From Hydrocarboniphaga daqingensis (lineage in GTDB: Bacteria > Pseudomonadota > Gammaproteobacteria > Nevskiales > Nevskiaceae): a DNA stretch of 64,000 nucleotides. The notes under the pieces are model-generated. The model was not told where the DNA came from and ran no database searches. It saw only the letters and a program-made list of their open reading frames with translations. Of this stretch, positions 17,930-26,704 are shown in pieces (positions within the stretch are counted from its first letter, which is position 1; the number at the start of each line of letters is the position of its first letter). A program made the position numbers and the translations under genes. Where the stretch lies: the NCBI RefSeq assembly GCF_900129825.1, contig NZ_FQWZ01000002.1, forward strand, positions 124,001 to 188,000, read 5' to 3'.

Positions 17930-19462
17930 TCATTGAATGTTGCCCATCAGCCTTTGTAGGGGCCGGGCGATCAACAGCATCAGCAGTCCGGCGCCCGAGG
18001 TGGTTACGAACACCAGCCAGTAGCGATCGGGCAGGCCGGCGATATCGTCGGTGCTGGCCAGATGACCGGCCAGCAGTCCGGCGATGATATGGCCCAGCGA
18101 TGCGGCCATGAACCAGGTGCCCATCATTTGTCCGACGTAGCGGCGCGGCGCCAGCTTGGTGACCGCGGCCAGACCTACCGGTGACAGGCACAGCTCACCA
18201 GTGGTGTGGAATAGATAGGTCAGCATCAACCAGGCCGGCGCGACCTTGTCGCCCGAGGCGGCCAGCCGAGCGGCGAAGAACATCACCAGAAATCCCAGCG
18301 ACATCTGGATCAGGCCCAGCGCAAACTTCAGCGGCACCGACGGCGTCAGATTTCGCCGTGCCAGATTCACCCACAGCGCCGCGAAGAACGGCGACAGGAT
18401 GATGATGAACAGCGGGTTGACCGCCTGCAGCCACGACGCCGGCAACTGCCAGCCGCCGATATCGCGATCGGTATGATCCAGCGCGAACAGGTTCAGCGAT
18501 GAGCCCGCCTGCTCGAAGCCGCTGAAGAACACGGCCGCGCCGATGAACAACACGACGATCACACCGACGCGCTGACGCTCGCTGCGATCGAGTCCGCCGA
18601 AGATCAGCACGTAGCCGAAGTACAGCGCTGCCGTGGCGACGATCACCACCGCGGTCTGCTTGGAGACGCGGATCGGGTCGATCGGCAAGTACCCGCCGAG
18701 CGCCGCGATCATCACCAATGCGATCAGCGCGATCGCAGCAGCCACCGCGAATGCGCCGCGGCGGCGCGCGTGCGCGTCGCGCTGCGCATCGCCGGTGCTG
18801 GCCGGCAGCAGGCCGATCGTGCCCAGATGGCGGGAGTTGAGCCGGTACTGGACCAGGCCCGCGATCATGAAGATGCCGGCCGCACCAAAGCCGATGTGCC
18901 AGCCGTAGTGCTCGCCCAGATAGCCGCACAGCAGCTTGCCGGCGAACGCGCCGACATTGATGCCCATGTAGAAGATCGAGAAGCCGGCATCGCGGCGCGC
19001 GCCGCCCTCGGGATACAGCTCGCCGACCATCGCTGAAATGTTCGGCTTGAGCAGGCCGGTGCCGAGCGCGATCAGCGTCAGGCCGATGAAGAACGTCGGG
19101 GTACTCGGAAACGCCATCGTGAAATGGCCGGTGGCGATGATGCAGCCGCCGACGAAGACCGCGTTGCGCATGCCGATCAGCCGGTCGGCGATCCAGCCGC
19201 CCGGCAGCGACGCCAGATACACGGCCGTCGTGTACAGCCCGTACGCGGCCGACGCCATCTCACGCGACAGGCCCAGCCCCGGATGCTCGGCGTCGACGGC
19301 GGCGACCATCGCCAGCACCAGGATCGCGCGCATGCCGTAGTAGGAGAATCGCTCCCACATTTCGGTGAAAAACAACGTGGCAAGGCCGCGCGGATGCGGC
19401 GTCGCGACCGTGGACGTCATGGCATGCAAACTCGTTGGCGCAGCGGCGGTATCATCGACCAT
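17930..19462 (-). CDS. POT/PTR family proton-coupled peptide transporter
   Basis: The 510-residue protein has about 12-14 membrane helices and the family motif ExxERFSYYG in TEMWERFSYYGMRAILVL, followed by YLASLPGGWIADRLIGMRNAV. POT proteins import di- and tripeptides with protons across the inner membrane. The C-terminal stop overlaps a possible ATG of the following ACE-like gene. A second in-frame ATG at 19420 (MTSTVATPHP) is also plausible, because neither start has a strong ribosome site. Together with the M2 and DUF885 genes downstream it forms a peptide-use operon. Confidence 0.93.
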   Translation of the reverse strand: MVDDTAAAPTSLHAMTSTVATPHPRGLATLFFTEMWERFSYYGMRAILVLAMVAAVDAEHPGLGLSREMASAAYGLYTTAVYLASLPGGWIADRLIGMRNAVFVGGCIIATGHFTMAFPSTPTFFIGLTLIALGTGLLKPNISAMVGELYPEGGARRDAGFSIFYMGINVGAFAGKLLCGYLGEHYGWHIGFGAAGIFMIAGLVQYRLNSRHLGTIGLLPASTGDAQRDAHARRRGAFAVAAAIALIALVMIAALGGYLPIDPIRVSKQTAVVIVATAALYFGYVLIFGGLDRSERQRVGVIVVLFIGAAVFFSGFEQAGSSLNLFALDHTDRDIGGWQLPASWLQAVNPLFIIILSPFFAALWVNLARRNLTPSVPLKFALGLIQMSLGFLVMFFAARLAASGDKVAPAWLMLTYLFHTTGELCLSPVGLAAVTKLAPRRYVGQMMGTWFMAASLGHIIAGLLAGHLASTDDIAGLPDRYWLVFVTTSGAGLLMLLIARPLQRLMGNIQ

Positions 19463-19529
19463 GCCCGCATTGCGCAGCGGGCGTCAATCCGGAACGTCCT
19501 GCGCGCCGCGATGGCCGGTGGCGTGCGAC

Positions 19530-20066
19530 TTAGCGATACAGATGCTGGAACACGGCGACCATGCCGTAGATCGCCAGCGACAGCACCACCAGCGGCACGA
19601 GCAACACCAACAGCAGCAGCGGACCGCGTCGCACCGGCGCGGCCGGCGCTTGCGCTTGCCGCTCTTGGCCGTCGAGGTGATCGAGCAACAAGCGCGCATT
19701 GCGCGCATTGGACCGGAACGCAAAGTCGAACAGATCGCCGAGCAGCGGCACGGCGCCGACCAGGCCGTCGAGCAGCGTGTTGCTCAGCATGCGCACGACG
19801 ACATGGTTGGGCGCACCGGCACGAAGGCCTTCGACCAGAATCACGCCGCCGAGCAGCATGCCGGCCACGTCACCGACGCCGGGAATCAGGCCGATCAGGC
19901 TGTCGATGCCGAAGCGCAGGCGCGTACCGGGGATCGCGATCAACCCGTCGAGCCATTGCGCGAGACGGGCGACGCGCTGGCGCGCTGCCGCGCGACGGCG
20001 CGCGTGTTCGGGGTCGTGCGGCGTCGAGGCGCCGGCGGCAGGGGAAGGGCGTCGTGATGTGTTCAT
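19530..20066 (-). CDS. DUF4112 domain membrane protein
   Basis: The 178-residue protein has a charged N-terminus, then the DUF4112 pattern WLDGLIAIPGTRLRFGIDSLIGLIPGVGDVAGMLLGG and the matching second half LVGAVPLLGDLFDFAFRSNARNARLLLDHL. A C-terminal hydrophobic helix (about 148-170) ends the protein. The function of DUF4112 is unknown. It is transcribed toward the POT gene with a 67-base gap and is divergent from plsB. Confidence 0.88.
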   Translation of the reverse strand: MNTSRRPSPAAGASTPHDPEHARRRAAARQRVARLAQWLDGLIAIPGTRLRFGIDSLIGLIPGVGDVAGMLLGGVILVEGLRAGAPNHVVVRMLSNTLLDGLVGAVPLLGDLFDFAFRSNARNARLLLDHLDGQERQAQAPAAPVRRGPLLLLVLLVPLVVLSLAIYGMVAVFQHLYR

Positions 20067-20143
20067 ATCGACATTATTGGGCAGATGCCCGCCTCGGGGC
20101 TGTCGTCCAGACCGGGTAAACTGCCGGCTTCCTGGTTTCTCCG

Positions 20144-22639
20144 GTGTCGCAACACGTGTTCACAGCGGCCTTTTATTGGATTGCCTGGTGGTTCTTTCAG
20201 CCGCTGAACCGGCTGATCCGCTATCGCACTCCGCACGCGGACCTCGCGGCCAAGCTCGCGCTGGACCCGTCCAAGCCGGTGGTCTACGTGCTGGCGACGC
20301 GGTCCTGGGGCGATCTATTCCTGCTCGACCGCATCTGTCGCGACAACCGCCTGCCGCGACCCGGCCGCACCGGCAAGCTGCTGCCGTCGGTGACCCAGGC
20401 CGGCGCGCTGTACTTGCCAGCGCTGCTGGAAACCCGGATTCGCGATACCGAGCTGACCAGCGTCGTCAACGGCGCGGCGGCCGACCCGACGTTTGACTGC
20501 CAAGTGGTGCCGGTATCGGCGTTCTGGGGCCGCGATCCGGGCCAGGAAACCTCGCTGTGGAAGCTGATCTTCGCCGACAGTGTGCAGGCCGGCATGGTCC
20601 GCAAGCTGATCATCATGCTGGTCAACGGCCGCAACGTGTACGCGCATTTCGGCCTGCCGCTGTCGTTCCGCGATTTCGTCGCCAAGGAAAAAACGCCCGA
20701 GTTCGCGGTGCGCAAGCTCGGCCGTCTGCTGCACATCTACTTTCTGCATGCGCGCACGGCCGCGCTGGGCCCGACGCTGCAGAACCGCGAAGTCGTGATC
20801 CGACAGTTGCTGAACACGCCGCGCGTCAAGGACGAGATCGCCAACGAAGCGCGGCGCGGCAAGCTGACGGCCGAACAGACCGCCGCCAAGGCGCGGCGCT
20901 ATGCCGAAGAGATCGCGGCCAACTATTCGTCCACGACGGTGCGGCTGCTCGAGCGCGTGCTCGAGTTCATCTGGAACCGGATCTTCCGCGGCGTGAAGGT
21001 GTTTGGCTTGGAGCGGTTGCGCGAATGGGCGCAGGGCCACGAGATCATCTATCTGCCGTCACACCGCAGCCATGCCGACTACCTGCTGCTCAGCTACGTG
21101 CTGTACCAGGCTGGCCTCGTGCCGCCGCATATCGCGGCCGGCGTGAACCTGAACTTCTGGCCGGCGGGCCCGATCCTGCGTCGCGGCGGTGCGTTCTACA
21201 TGCGTCGCAGCTTCGGCAGCGACCGGCTGTATACCTCGGTGTTCCGCGCTTACGTCGATTCGCTGATTGGCCGCGGCTACTCGATCTCGTTCTATCCCGA
21301 AGGCGGCCGCAGCCGTACCGGCCGCTTGTTGTCGCCCAAGGCCGGCTTGCTCGGCATGGTCGTCGAATCCGCGCTGCGCCAGAGTGCGCGCAAGGTCGCG
21401 ATCGTTCCGGTCTACGTCGGCTACGACAAGGTCTGGGAACTGTCGAGCTACTTCAAGGAACTGCGCGGCGCGCAGAAGCAGAAGGAATCCGCGTCGGATC
21501 TGCTCAAGGGCGCCAAGCTGCTGACCAAGAGCTACGGCCGCGTGCACTTGAACTTCGGCGAGCCGATTCCGCTGCAGGAATACGCCGAAAAGCATCTGCC
21601 GGGTTGGCGTGACAGCCTGCGCGGCGGCGGCGAAACGCCGGCCGGCTGGCGCGATTTCGTCGGCCGTCTGGCGCTGGCCAGCCACCGCCGCGTCAATGCG
21701 GCGGCGGTCGCAAGCCCAGTGAGCCTGTCAGCCGTGGCGATGCTCGCCAGTCCGCAGCGCGCGGTATCGCGCACCGAATTCCTCGAACAGCTGACGCATC
21801 TGGTACGGCTGCTCGAAGCCTGCCCTTACAGCGCCAGCCTGGAGATTCCGGAGCGCTCGCCGGTCGAAGCGCTGGAATGGGCCGCGCCGATCGCGCGCAT
21901 CGCCACCGTGCCGCATCCCTGGGGCGATCTGCTCGACGTCGCCGATCGCGATGCGGTGCTGCTGACCTACGCGCGCAACAACATCCAGCATCTGTTTGCG
22001 GTGCCGAGCCTGATCGCGAACCTGTTCCGCACCCGCGCCACGCTGTCGGAGGACGCGGTGGTGACCGGCTGTCGTGCGCTGTATCCGTTCCTGCGCACCG
22101 AGTTCTATCTGCGCTGGGAGCCGGCAGAAGCCGAGCAAGTGGCGCGCGAAATGGTCGAGGCCATGGTCAAGCAGGGATTGCTGACCCGCAGCGACGAAGG
22201 GCGGCTGTCGCGGCCCGGCGTGTCGACGCCGGAATTCTCGACGCTGGCGATGCTCGGCCGCGTGATGGGCGAAACGCTGGAACGCTACTGCATGACCACG
22301 TTGTTGCTGGCCGATGAGAACCGCATGAACCAGGGCGTGCTGCGCGAGCGCTTTGAGGAGGATTGCCGCCGGCTGGCCGAACGCATGGGCGTGCTGACCG
22401 GCCGCGATTCCCCCGAATTTTTCGACAAAGCCCTGTTCCGCGGCTATCTGGACACGCTGATCGACCTGGGCCTGGTCGTCGAAGGCGACGATCGGCGGCT
22501 GGCAGTCGATCCGCGCATCGAGCGTATTGCCGAGCGCTCGCTGGAGCTGTTGTCGGACGAGACCCGCCAAACGCTGCTCCAATTGCTGACACGTCGCCCC
22601 CAACCGGCAGCGGTAGAACTGGGCCCGGCCACGCTGTAA
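20144..22639 (+). CDS. plsB: Glycerol-3-phosphate 1-O-acyltransferase
   Basis: The 831-residue protein matches the long PlsB family. The acyltransferase motif HX4D is H307-x4-D312 (PSHRSHADYLLLSY), followed by GGAFYMRRSFGSDRLY, FYPEGGRSRTGRLL and VAIVPVYVGYDK. PlsB uses acyl-ACP or acyl-CoA to acylate glycerol-3-phosphate at position 1, the first step of phospholipid synthesis, at the inner membrane. It starts with GTG at 20144; homology begins close to this codon. The C-terminal 300 residues form the family's regulatory helical region. gpsA, which makes the substrate, lies about 4 kb downstream. Confidence 0.96.
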   Translation: MSQHVFTAAFYWIAWWFFQPLNRLIRYRTPHADLAAKLALDPSKPVVYVLATRSWGDLFLLDRICRDNRLPRPGRTGKLLPSVTQAGALYLPALLETRIRDTELTSVVNGAAADPTFDCQVVPVSAFWGRDPGQETSLWKLIFADSVQAGMVRKLIIMLVNGRNVYAHFGLPLSFRDFVAKEKTPEFAVRKLGRLLHIYFLHARTAALGPTLQNREVVIRQLLNTPRVKDEIANEARRGKLTAEQTAAKARRYAEEIAANYSSTTVRLLERVLEFIWNRIFRGVKVFGLERLREWAQGHEIIYLPSHRSHADYLLLSYVLYQAGLVPPHIAAGVNLNFWPAGPILRRGGAFYMRRSFGSDRLYTSVFRAYVDSLIGRGYSISFYPEGGRSRTGRLLSPKAGLLGMVVESALRQSARKVAIVPVYVGYDKVWELSSYFKELRGAQKQKESASDLLKGAKLLTKSYGRVHLNFGEPIPLQEYAEKHLPGWRDSLRGGGETPAGWRDFVGRLALASHRRVNAAAVASPVSLSAVAMLASPQRAVSRTEFLEQLTHLVRLLEACPYSASLEIPERSPVEALEWAAPIARIATVPHPWGDLLDVADRDAVLLTYARNNIQHLFAVPSLIANLFRTRATLSEDAVVTGCRALYPFLRTEFYLRWEPAEAEQVAREMVEAMVKQGLLTRSDEGRLSRPGVSTPEFSTLAMLGRVMGETLERYCMTTLLLADENRMNQGVLRERFEEDCRRLAERMGVLTGRDSPEFFDKALFRGYLDTLIDLGLVVEGDDRRLAVDPRIERIAERSLELLSDETRQTLLQLLTRRPQPAAVELGPATL

Positions 22640-22724
22640 TCTGCGCGCGAGCGATGTTTCGCCGTATTGCCCTCACCGGCGGCACGCCGGATCCCTTCCT
22701 TGTTTCCTTGCTGATCGAGACCCC

Positions 22725-23462
22725 ATGCACTCTACTTTCCGCCTGCTCGCCGTTGCCGCCTGCGCCAGCCTGCTGTTCGCCTGCGCCAAGAAGGCTGACG
22801 ACACGACCGCCGCCAGCGCCGGCGAGCTGACCACCGACGCCCAGAAGTTCGGCTACTCCATCGGCGTCGACTTGGGCAATTCGCTCAAGCCCGTCAAGCA
22901 GCACGTCGATGTCGCCGCGCTCGAAGCCGGCTTGAACGACGTCACCAACGGCGTGACCCCGAAGCTCGACGACGCCGCTCGCGAGGAGATCAAGAACACC
23001 GTCTCCAAGAAGATGCAGGAAGAGCAGGTCAAGGCTCGTGAAGAGCAGGCCACCACTGCCAAGGACGAGGGCGCCAAGTTCCTCGCCGAAAACGGCAAGA
23101 AGGAAGGCGTCAAGACCACCGCTTCGGGCCTGCAGTACGAAGTGCTGACCGAAGGCAAGGGCGATTCGCCGACGGCCGCCGACAAGGTCACCGTGCACTA
23201 CAAGGGCACGCTGCTCAACGGCGAAGAGTTCGACAGCAGCTACTCGCGTGGCCAGCCGGTCACCTTCCCGCTCGCCAACGTGATCCCGGGCTGGACCGAG
23301 GGCGTGCAGCTGATGAAGCCGGGCGCCAAGTACAAGTTCTACATTCCGTCCGACCTCGCCTACGGCGAACGTGGCGCCGGCGTGAAGATCGGCCCGAACC
23401 AGACGCTGATCTTCGAAGTCGAGCTGCTCGAAGTGGCCAAGGACGACGCGCCGAAGCAGTAA
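22725..23462 (+). CDS. FKBP-type peptidyl-prolyl isomerase lipoprotein (Mip/FkpA-like)
   Basis: The 245-residue protein has a lipobox (LLFAC, Cys20), an N-terminal helical dimerisation domain (about 35-125; FGYSIGVDLGNSLKP) and a C-terminal FKBP domain (about 130-235; VTVHYKGTLLNGEEFDSSY, VIPGWTEGVQLMKPGAKYKFYIPSDLAYG). Such proteins help periplasmic or outer-membrane protein folding. Key FKBP aromatic residues (Tyr, Phe, Trp) are kept. It is followed by a strong terminator and is probably monocistronic, 85 bases after plsB. Confidence 0.94.
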   Translation: MHSTFRLLAVAACASLLFACAKKADDTTAASAGELTTDAQKFGYSIGVDLGNSLKPVKQHVDVAALEAGLNDVTNGVTPKLDDAAREEIKNTVSKKMQEEQVKAREEQATTAKDEGAKFLAENGKKEGVKTTASGLQYEVLTEGKGDSPTAADKVTVHYKGTLLNGEEFDSSYSRGQPVTFPLANVIPGWTEGVQLMKPGAKYKFYIPSDLAYGERGAGVKIGPNQTLIFEVELLEVAKDDAPKQ

Positions 23463-23476
23463 ACGGCGCCTCAAAC

Positions 23477-23512
23477 AAAAGGGCGGCAGACGCGAGTCTG
23501 CCGCCCTTTTTT
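23477..23512. terminator. Strong bidirectional terminator after the FKBP gene
   Basis: AAAAGGGCGGCAGAC (23477-23491) pairs with GTCTGCCGCCCTTTT (23496-23510) around GCGA, followed by more T. The A run on the other side would let it also end the convergent DUF4124 transcript. Confidence 0.93.
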
Positions 23513-23559
23513 ATGCCGGCGGATCGAGTCGGATCGGCGCCGCGCCGATGCCCGCACGC

Positions 23560-24078
23560 TCAGCGCGAGCAGTGCTCGGCGATCCGCTGCGCAGCCGTCT
23601 GGCGCTGCGCCTCCCATTCCTTGGCGTCGAGCCGGCGCAGGTTGCCGTCGGCCTCGCGCACGCGCAGCCGGTTGGGCGGGTTGGCGTCGAGAAATGCCTG
23701 CCGTTGCCGGGCTTGCTCACAGTCGGCCTGGTGCGCGGCCTGGTCGATGACCGTCTGCCGGCGTGCTTGGTCGCGGCGCTGCTGCTCATCGGCGGCCCGC
23801 TTCAGAAACGCCTTTGCAGCGTCGTCGGCCGGTGCGGCACCCGGGGCAGCAGGCACGGCCGGACTCGACGCGGTCGGCGGCCGCAGCGGTGCCGGTTCGA
23901 CCAGCTCGAAGCGCCGGCCGTTGGGCGGCGGCACCTGGTCGTAATGGACACCGCCCTGGGCATCGGTCCAGCGATAGACCCGGGTCGCGGCCGCATCGGC
24001 GGCATTCATCGCAGCCGACGCCAGCAGCGCCAGCAGCAGTGCCGACGGCAACGCGGCGAGGGCTACTTGCCGAGCCAT
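23560..24078 (-). CDS. DUF4124 domain periplasmic protein
   Basis: The 172-residue protein has a signal peptide (residues 1 to about 29, ending AADAA) and then a DUF4124 domain, RVYRWTDAQGGVHYDQVPP, a WxxxxGxxxY motif common in secreted proteobacterial proteins of unknown role. A Pro/Ala-rich linker leads to a charged helical C-terminus with two cysteines. The ATG at 24078 was chosen because it begins the signal sequence; the gene overlaps the end of envC by 16 bases and is probably translated from the same message. Confidence 0.85.
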   Translation of the reverse strand: MARQVALAALPSALLLALLASAAMNAADAAATRVYRWTDAQGGVHYDQVPPPNGRRFELVEPAPLRPPTASSPAVPAAPGAAPADDAAKAFLKRAADEQQRRDQARRQTVIDQAAHQADCEQARQRQAFLDANPPNRLRVREADGNLRRLDAKEWEAQRQTAAQRIAEHCSR

Positions 24079-25274
24079 TGCCGGGGATCGAGCGCGGTGG
24101 AGCCCTTGCGGATCTCCAGATAGACACCGCTGCGTTCGTGGCCGCCGGTGTCGCCGGCCGTCGCGATCACCTGGCCGGGGTCGACCCACTGACCGACGCT
24201 CGGCACCGAGCTGGCGCAGTGACCGTACAGCGTGAAGTAGCCGCCGCTGTGTTCGAGAATCACGATCAAGCCGTAGCGCTGCAGCCAGCCGACATAGGCA
24301 ACGCGGCCGCGGGCAATCGCGCGCACTGGCGTGCCGCTGCTGGCGGCGATCCAGCGCCCGCTCCAGCTGAGCCGGCCGTCGGCCTTGGGTGAGCCGTAAT
24401 CGGCCAGGATCGGGCCGCGCAGCGGCCACGGCAGCTTGCCGCGCAGCTGTGCAAACGGCCCGGTGCCGCCAAAGTCACTGGGGATATCGGCCAGCGCCTT
24501 TTTCAGCGTTTCCAGCAGCTTGCGGACCTGCGCCTCGTCGGCCTGGGCCTGCTTGAGTTCAGTCTGCGCGCTGGCGATGCGCTGGTCGATTGCCTGCAGC
24601 GTGGACTTGCGCTGGCTGCGCGCCTGTTCGAGCTGGCGTAGCGTCTCGGCTTGTTTCAGCTCCAAGGCCTCCAGCTGGCTGCGCTGCTGCTCAAGCTCGA
24701 CCTGCAACTGCGCGATCCGGTCGATTTCGGCCTGGACCTGCGCCACCTGGTCGGCGCGGGCGCGGTTGACGTAGTCGTACTCGGTCAGCACGCGACCGAT
24801 CCGGGCCGTGTCGTCCTGGCTCAACCACAGCTGGGTACGCGCGCGGTTGCCCATCATGTAGGCGGCGCGGATCTGCCGGGCCAGCGCCTCACGCTGCTGC
24901 CCGAGCCGGTATTCGGCTTCGACCTGCTGCGCTTGATTGGCGCGGATGCGCTCGTTTTGCTCGGCGACCTCGCGGTGCAGGCGGCGCAACTCGGCTTGGG
25001 CCTGGTTGAGCCGCTGCTCGGCCGCTTGGAGCGCCTCGCTCAGCTCGTCTTTCTGGCCCCGCTCGCGTTCCAGCTTGCTGCGCAGCGCGTCGATCTTGCC
25101 CTTGACCCGCGCCAGCTCCTGCTCGCTTTTCTTGATGTCGCCGGTCACCGGATCGGCGGCCGGCGACGGCGAGGCGACCAGGCTCAGGGCCAGCCACAGG
25201 CCTGCGGCGGCTGCCAGCGGGCGGCAGCGCGGCGCCGGGTGGGCTCGCTTTCGGTCGGGGGTGTTGGATGCCAT
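24063..25274 (-). CDS. envC: EnvC-like murein hydrolase activator
   Basis: The 403-residue protein has a signal peptide, a long coiled coil (about residues 50-265) and a C-terminal LytM/M23 domain (about 285-400). The LytM domain is degenerate: the final HxH is replaced by VYLEIRKG and the earlier site is LYGHC, as in E. coli EnvC, which lacks hydrolase activity and instead activates AmiA/AmiB at the division septum. The ATG at 25274 (MASNTPDRKR) fits best; an upstream ATG in frame would add ten residues. It is divergent from the rhodanese-like gene, the same layout as enteric envC and yibN. Confidence 0.9.
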   Translation of the reverse strand: MASNTPDRKRAHPAPRCRPLAAAAGLWLALSLVASPSPAADPVTGDIKKSEQELARVKGKIDALRSKLERERGQKDELSEALQAAEQRLNQAQAELRRLHREVAEQNERIRANQAQQVEAEYRLGQQREALARQIRAAYMMGNRARTQLWLSQDDTARIGRVLTEYDYVNRARADQVAQVQAEIDRIAQLQVELEQQRSQLEALELKQAETLRQLEQARSQRKSTLQAIDQRIASAQTELKQAQADEAQVRKLLETLKKALADIPSDFGGTGPFAQLRGKLPWPLRGPILADYGSPKADGRLSWSGRWIAASSGTPVRAIARGRVAYVGWLQRYGLIVILEHSGGYFTLYGHCASSVPSVGQWVDPGQVIATAGDTGGHERSGVYLEIRKGSTALDPRQWLGK

Positions 25275-25339
25275 AATTCCGGCCGCATCATAGACGTCTC
25301 CCACACTTTTTGGCGCTCGTCGCCAACTGCCGGACCCTC

Positions 25340-25765
25340 ATGCAGCAGTACCTGGATTTCGTTCTCGCACACCCCTTCCTGTTCGCCGCGCTGGCCGTGG
25401 TGGTGCTGCTGATCATCGCCAACGAGGTCCACGGCAATCTGACCGGTGGCAAGCGCCTGTCGATTCCCGATGCGGTGCGGCTGATCAACGACCGCGAACC
25501 GCTGATCCTCGACATCCGCCCGGCCGCCGACTTCAAGCGGTCGCACTTGCTGAACGCGATCAACATCCCGGCGGCCAAGATCGCCGACCGCGCCAACGAA
25601 CTGGGCCGCGACAAGGCCCGTCCGATCCTGATCTATGACGCCCTTGGCGGCAGCGCCGGCGAAGCGGCCAACCAGCTCAAGAAGCTGGGTTATGCCGAGG
25701 CTTATCCCCTGCGCGGCGGCATCAACAGCTGGCTCGGCGCAAGCCTGCCAGTGACGGCCAAGTAA
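25340..25765 (+). CDS. Membrane-anchored rhodanese-like protein (YibN type), catalytic Cys absent
   Basis: The 141-residue protein has an N-terminal membrane helix (about residues 9-28) and a single rhodanese domain (LILDIRPAADFKRSHLLNAINIPAAK). In active rhodaneses the loop after the central strand reads YCxxGxRS; here it is LIYDALGGSAGEAA, with aspartate where the persulfide-forming cysteine should be. It is therefore probably not a sulfurtransferase. The gene order rhodanese-grxC-secB-gpsA matches yibN-grxC-secB-gpsA of enteric bacteria. The ATG at 25340 starts directly before the helix. Confidence 0.88.
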   Translation: MQQYLDFVLAHPFLFAALAVVVLLIIANEVHGNLTGGKRLSIPDAVRLINDREPLILDIRPAADFKRSHLLNAINIPAAKIADRANELGRDKARPILIYDALGGSAGEAANQLKKLGYAEAYPLRGGINSWLGASLPVTAK

Positions 25766-25790
25766 CCCGCGCCCCAGACGGACACACGCC

Positions 25791-26051
25791 ATGGCCACCG
25801 TTCGCGTTTACTCGACTGCGTTTTGCCCCTACTGCGTGATGGCCAAGCGGCTGCTCGATGGCAAGGGCGTGGCTTACGAGGAGATTCGTGTCGATCAGGA
25901 TCTCGAGCGCCGTGACGAGATGATGCAGCTGTCCGGGCGGCGCACGGTGCCGCAGATTTTCGTCGGCCAGACCCACGTCGGCGGCTTCGACGACCTGTCG
26001 GCGCTGGACCGCGCCGGCGGGCTCGACCCTTTGCTCGCGGCCAACGCCTGA
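25791..26051 (+). CDS. grxC: Glutaredoxin 3
   Basis: The 86-residue protein has the dithiol active site C12-PY-C15 (STAFCPYCVMAKRLL), the cis-proline TVPQIF and the GGFDDL glutathione-binding end, all standard for GrxC. It reduces protein disulfides and glutathione mixed disulfides in the cytoplasm. It lies 25 bases after the rhodanese-like gene and 103 bases before secB in a conserved gammaproteobacterial block. Confidence 0.96.
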   Translation: MATVRVYSTAFCPYCVMAKRLLDGKGVAYEEIRVDQDLERRDEMMQLSGRRTVPQIFVGQTHVGGFDDLSALDRAGGLDPLLAANA

Positions 26052-26154
26052 CCCGAGCCGCGTCGCCGGCCCTCGTCGCACTGGCCTGTCTTTTGTTCCC
26101 ACCCGATCGGCGCCCGAAGCGCCGTCCCTGATCCGTACCCGGAGTTTTGCTGTC

Positions 26155-26685
26155 ATGGCTGCCGATACCCCCGTTGCGACCCAGAATGCCCTGCCGCCGC
26201 TGACCGGCAGCTCCCGCCAGGTGCTGCTGCAGAAGTTCTACCTGCGTGATGCCTCGGTCGAAGCGCCGCTGGCGCCGCAGATTTTTTCGCGTCCCTGGCA
26301 GCCGCAGGTCGACGTCAACGTCGCCACCAACGTCCAGGCGCTGGGCGAAGACCAGTTCCACCTGACGCTGACGGTCACGGTGACCGCCAAGCTCGGCAAC
26401 GATGTGGCGTTCCTGATCGAAGTGCAGCAGGCCGGCGTGTTCATCGTCCGCGACTTCCCCGAGGAAGCCGAGCGCGCCGCCGTGCTGGCCGGCTACTGCC
26501 CGAGCCTGCTGTTCCCGTTCGCACGCGAGGCGATCTCCGACTTCGTGCAGAAGGCCGGCTTCCCGCAGCTGCTGCTGCAGCCGATCAACTTCGAAGCGCT
26601 GTATCTGGAACACCTGAACCGCGCGCGCAGCGCCGCCGCCGCCGGTGAAGCGGCCGGCCCGGCCGCCACCGACGCCACGCACTGA
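26155..26685 (+). CDS. secB: Protein-export chaperone SecB
   Basis: The 176-residue protein carries the SecB core: LLQKFYLRDASVEAPLAPQIF, then LTVTVTAKLGNDVAFLIEVQQAGVFIV and YCPSLLFPFAREAISDFVQKAGFPQLLLQPINFEALY. SecB is a cytosolic tetramer that keeps preproteins unfolded and hands them to SecA. The C-terminus extends about 15 Ala-rich residues beyond the helix. The ATG at 26155 is preceded by a CGGAG-like site. gpsA follows after 19 bases. Confidence 0.97.
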   Translation: MAADTPVATQNALPPLTGSSRQVLLQKFYLRDASVEAPLAPQIFSRPWQPQVDVNVATNVQALGEDQFHLTLTVTVTAKLGNDVAFLIEVQQAGVFIVRDFPEEAERAAVLAGYCPSLLFPFAREAISDFVQKAGFPQLLLQPINFEALYLEHLNRARSAAAAGEAAGPAATDATH

Positions 26686-26704
26686 CACGCGTCCTGGCAC
26701 GACG

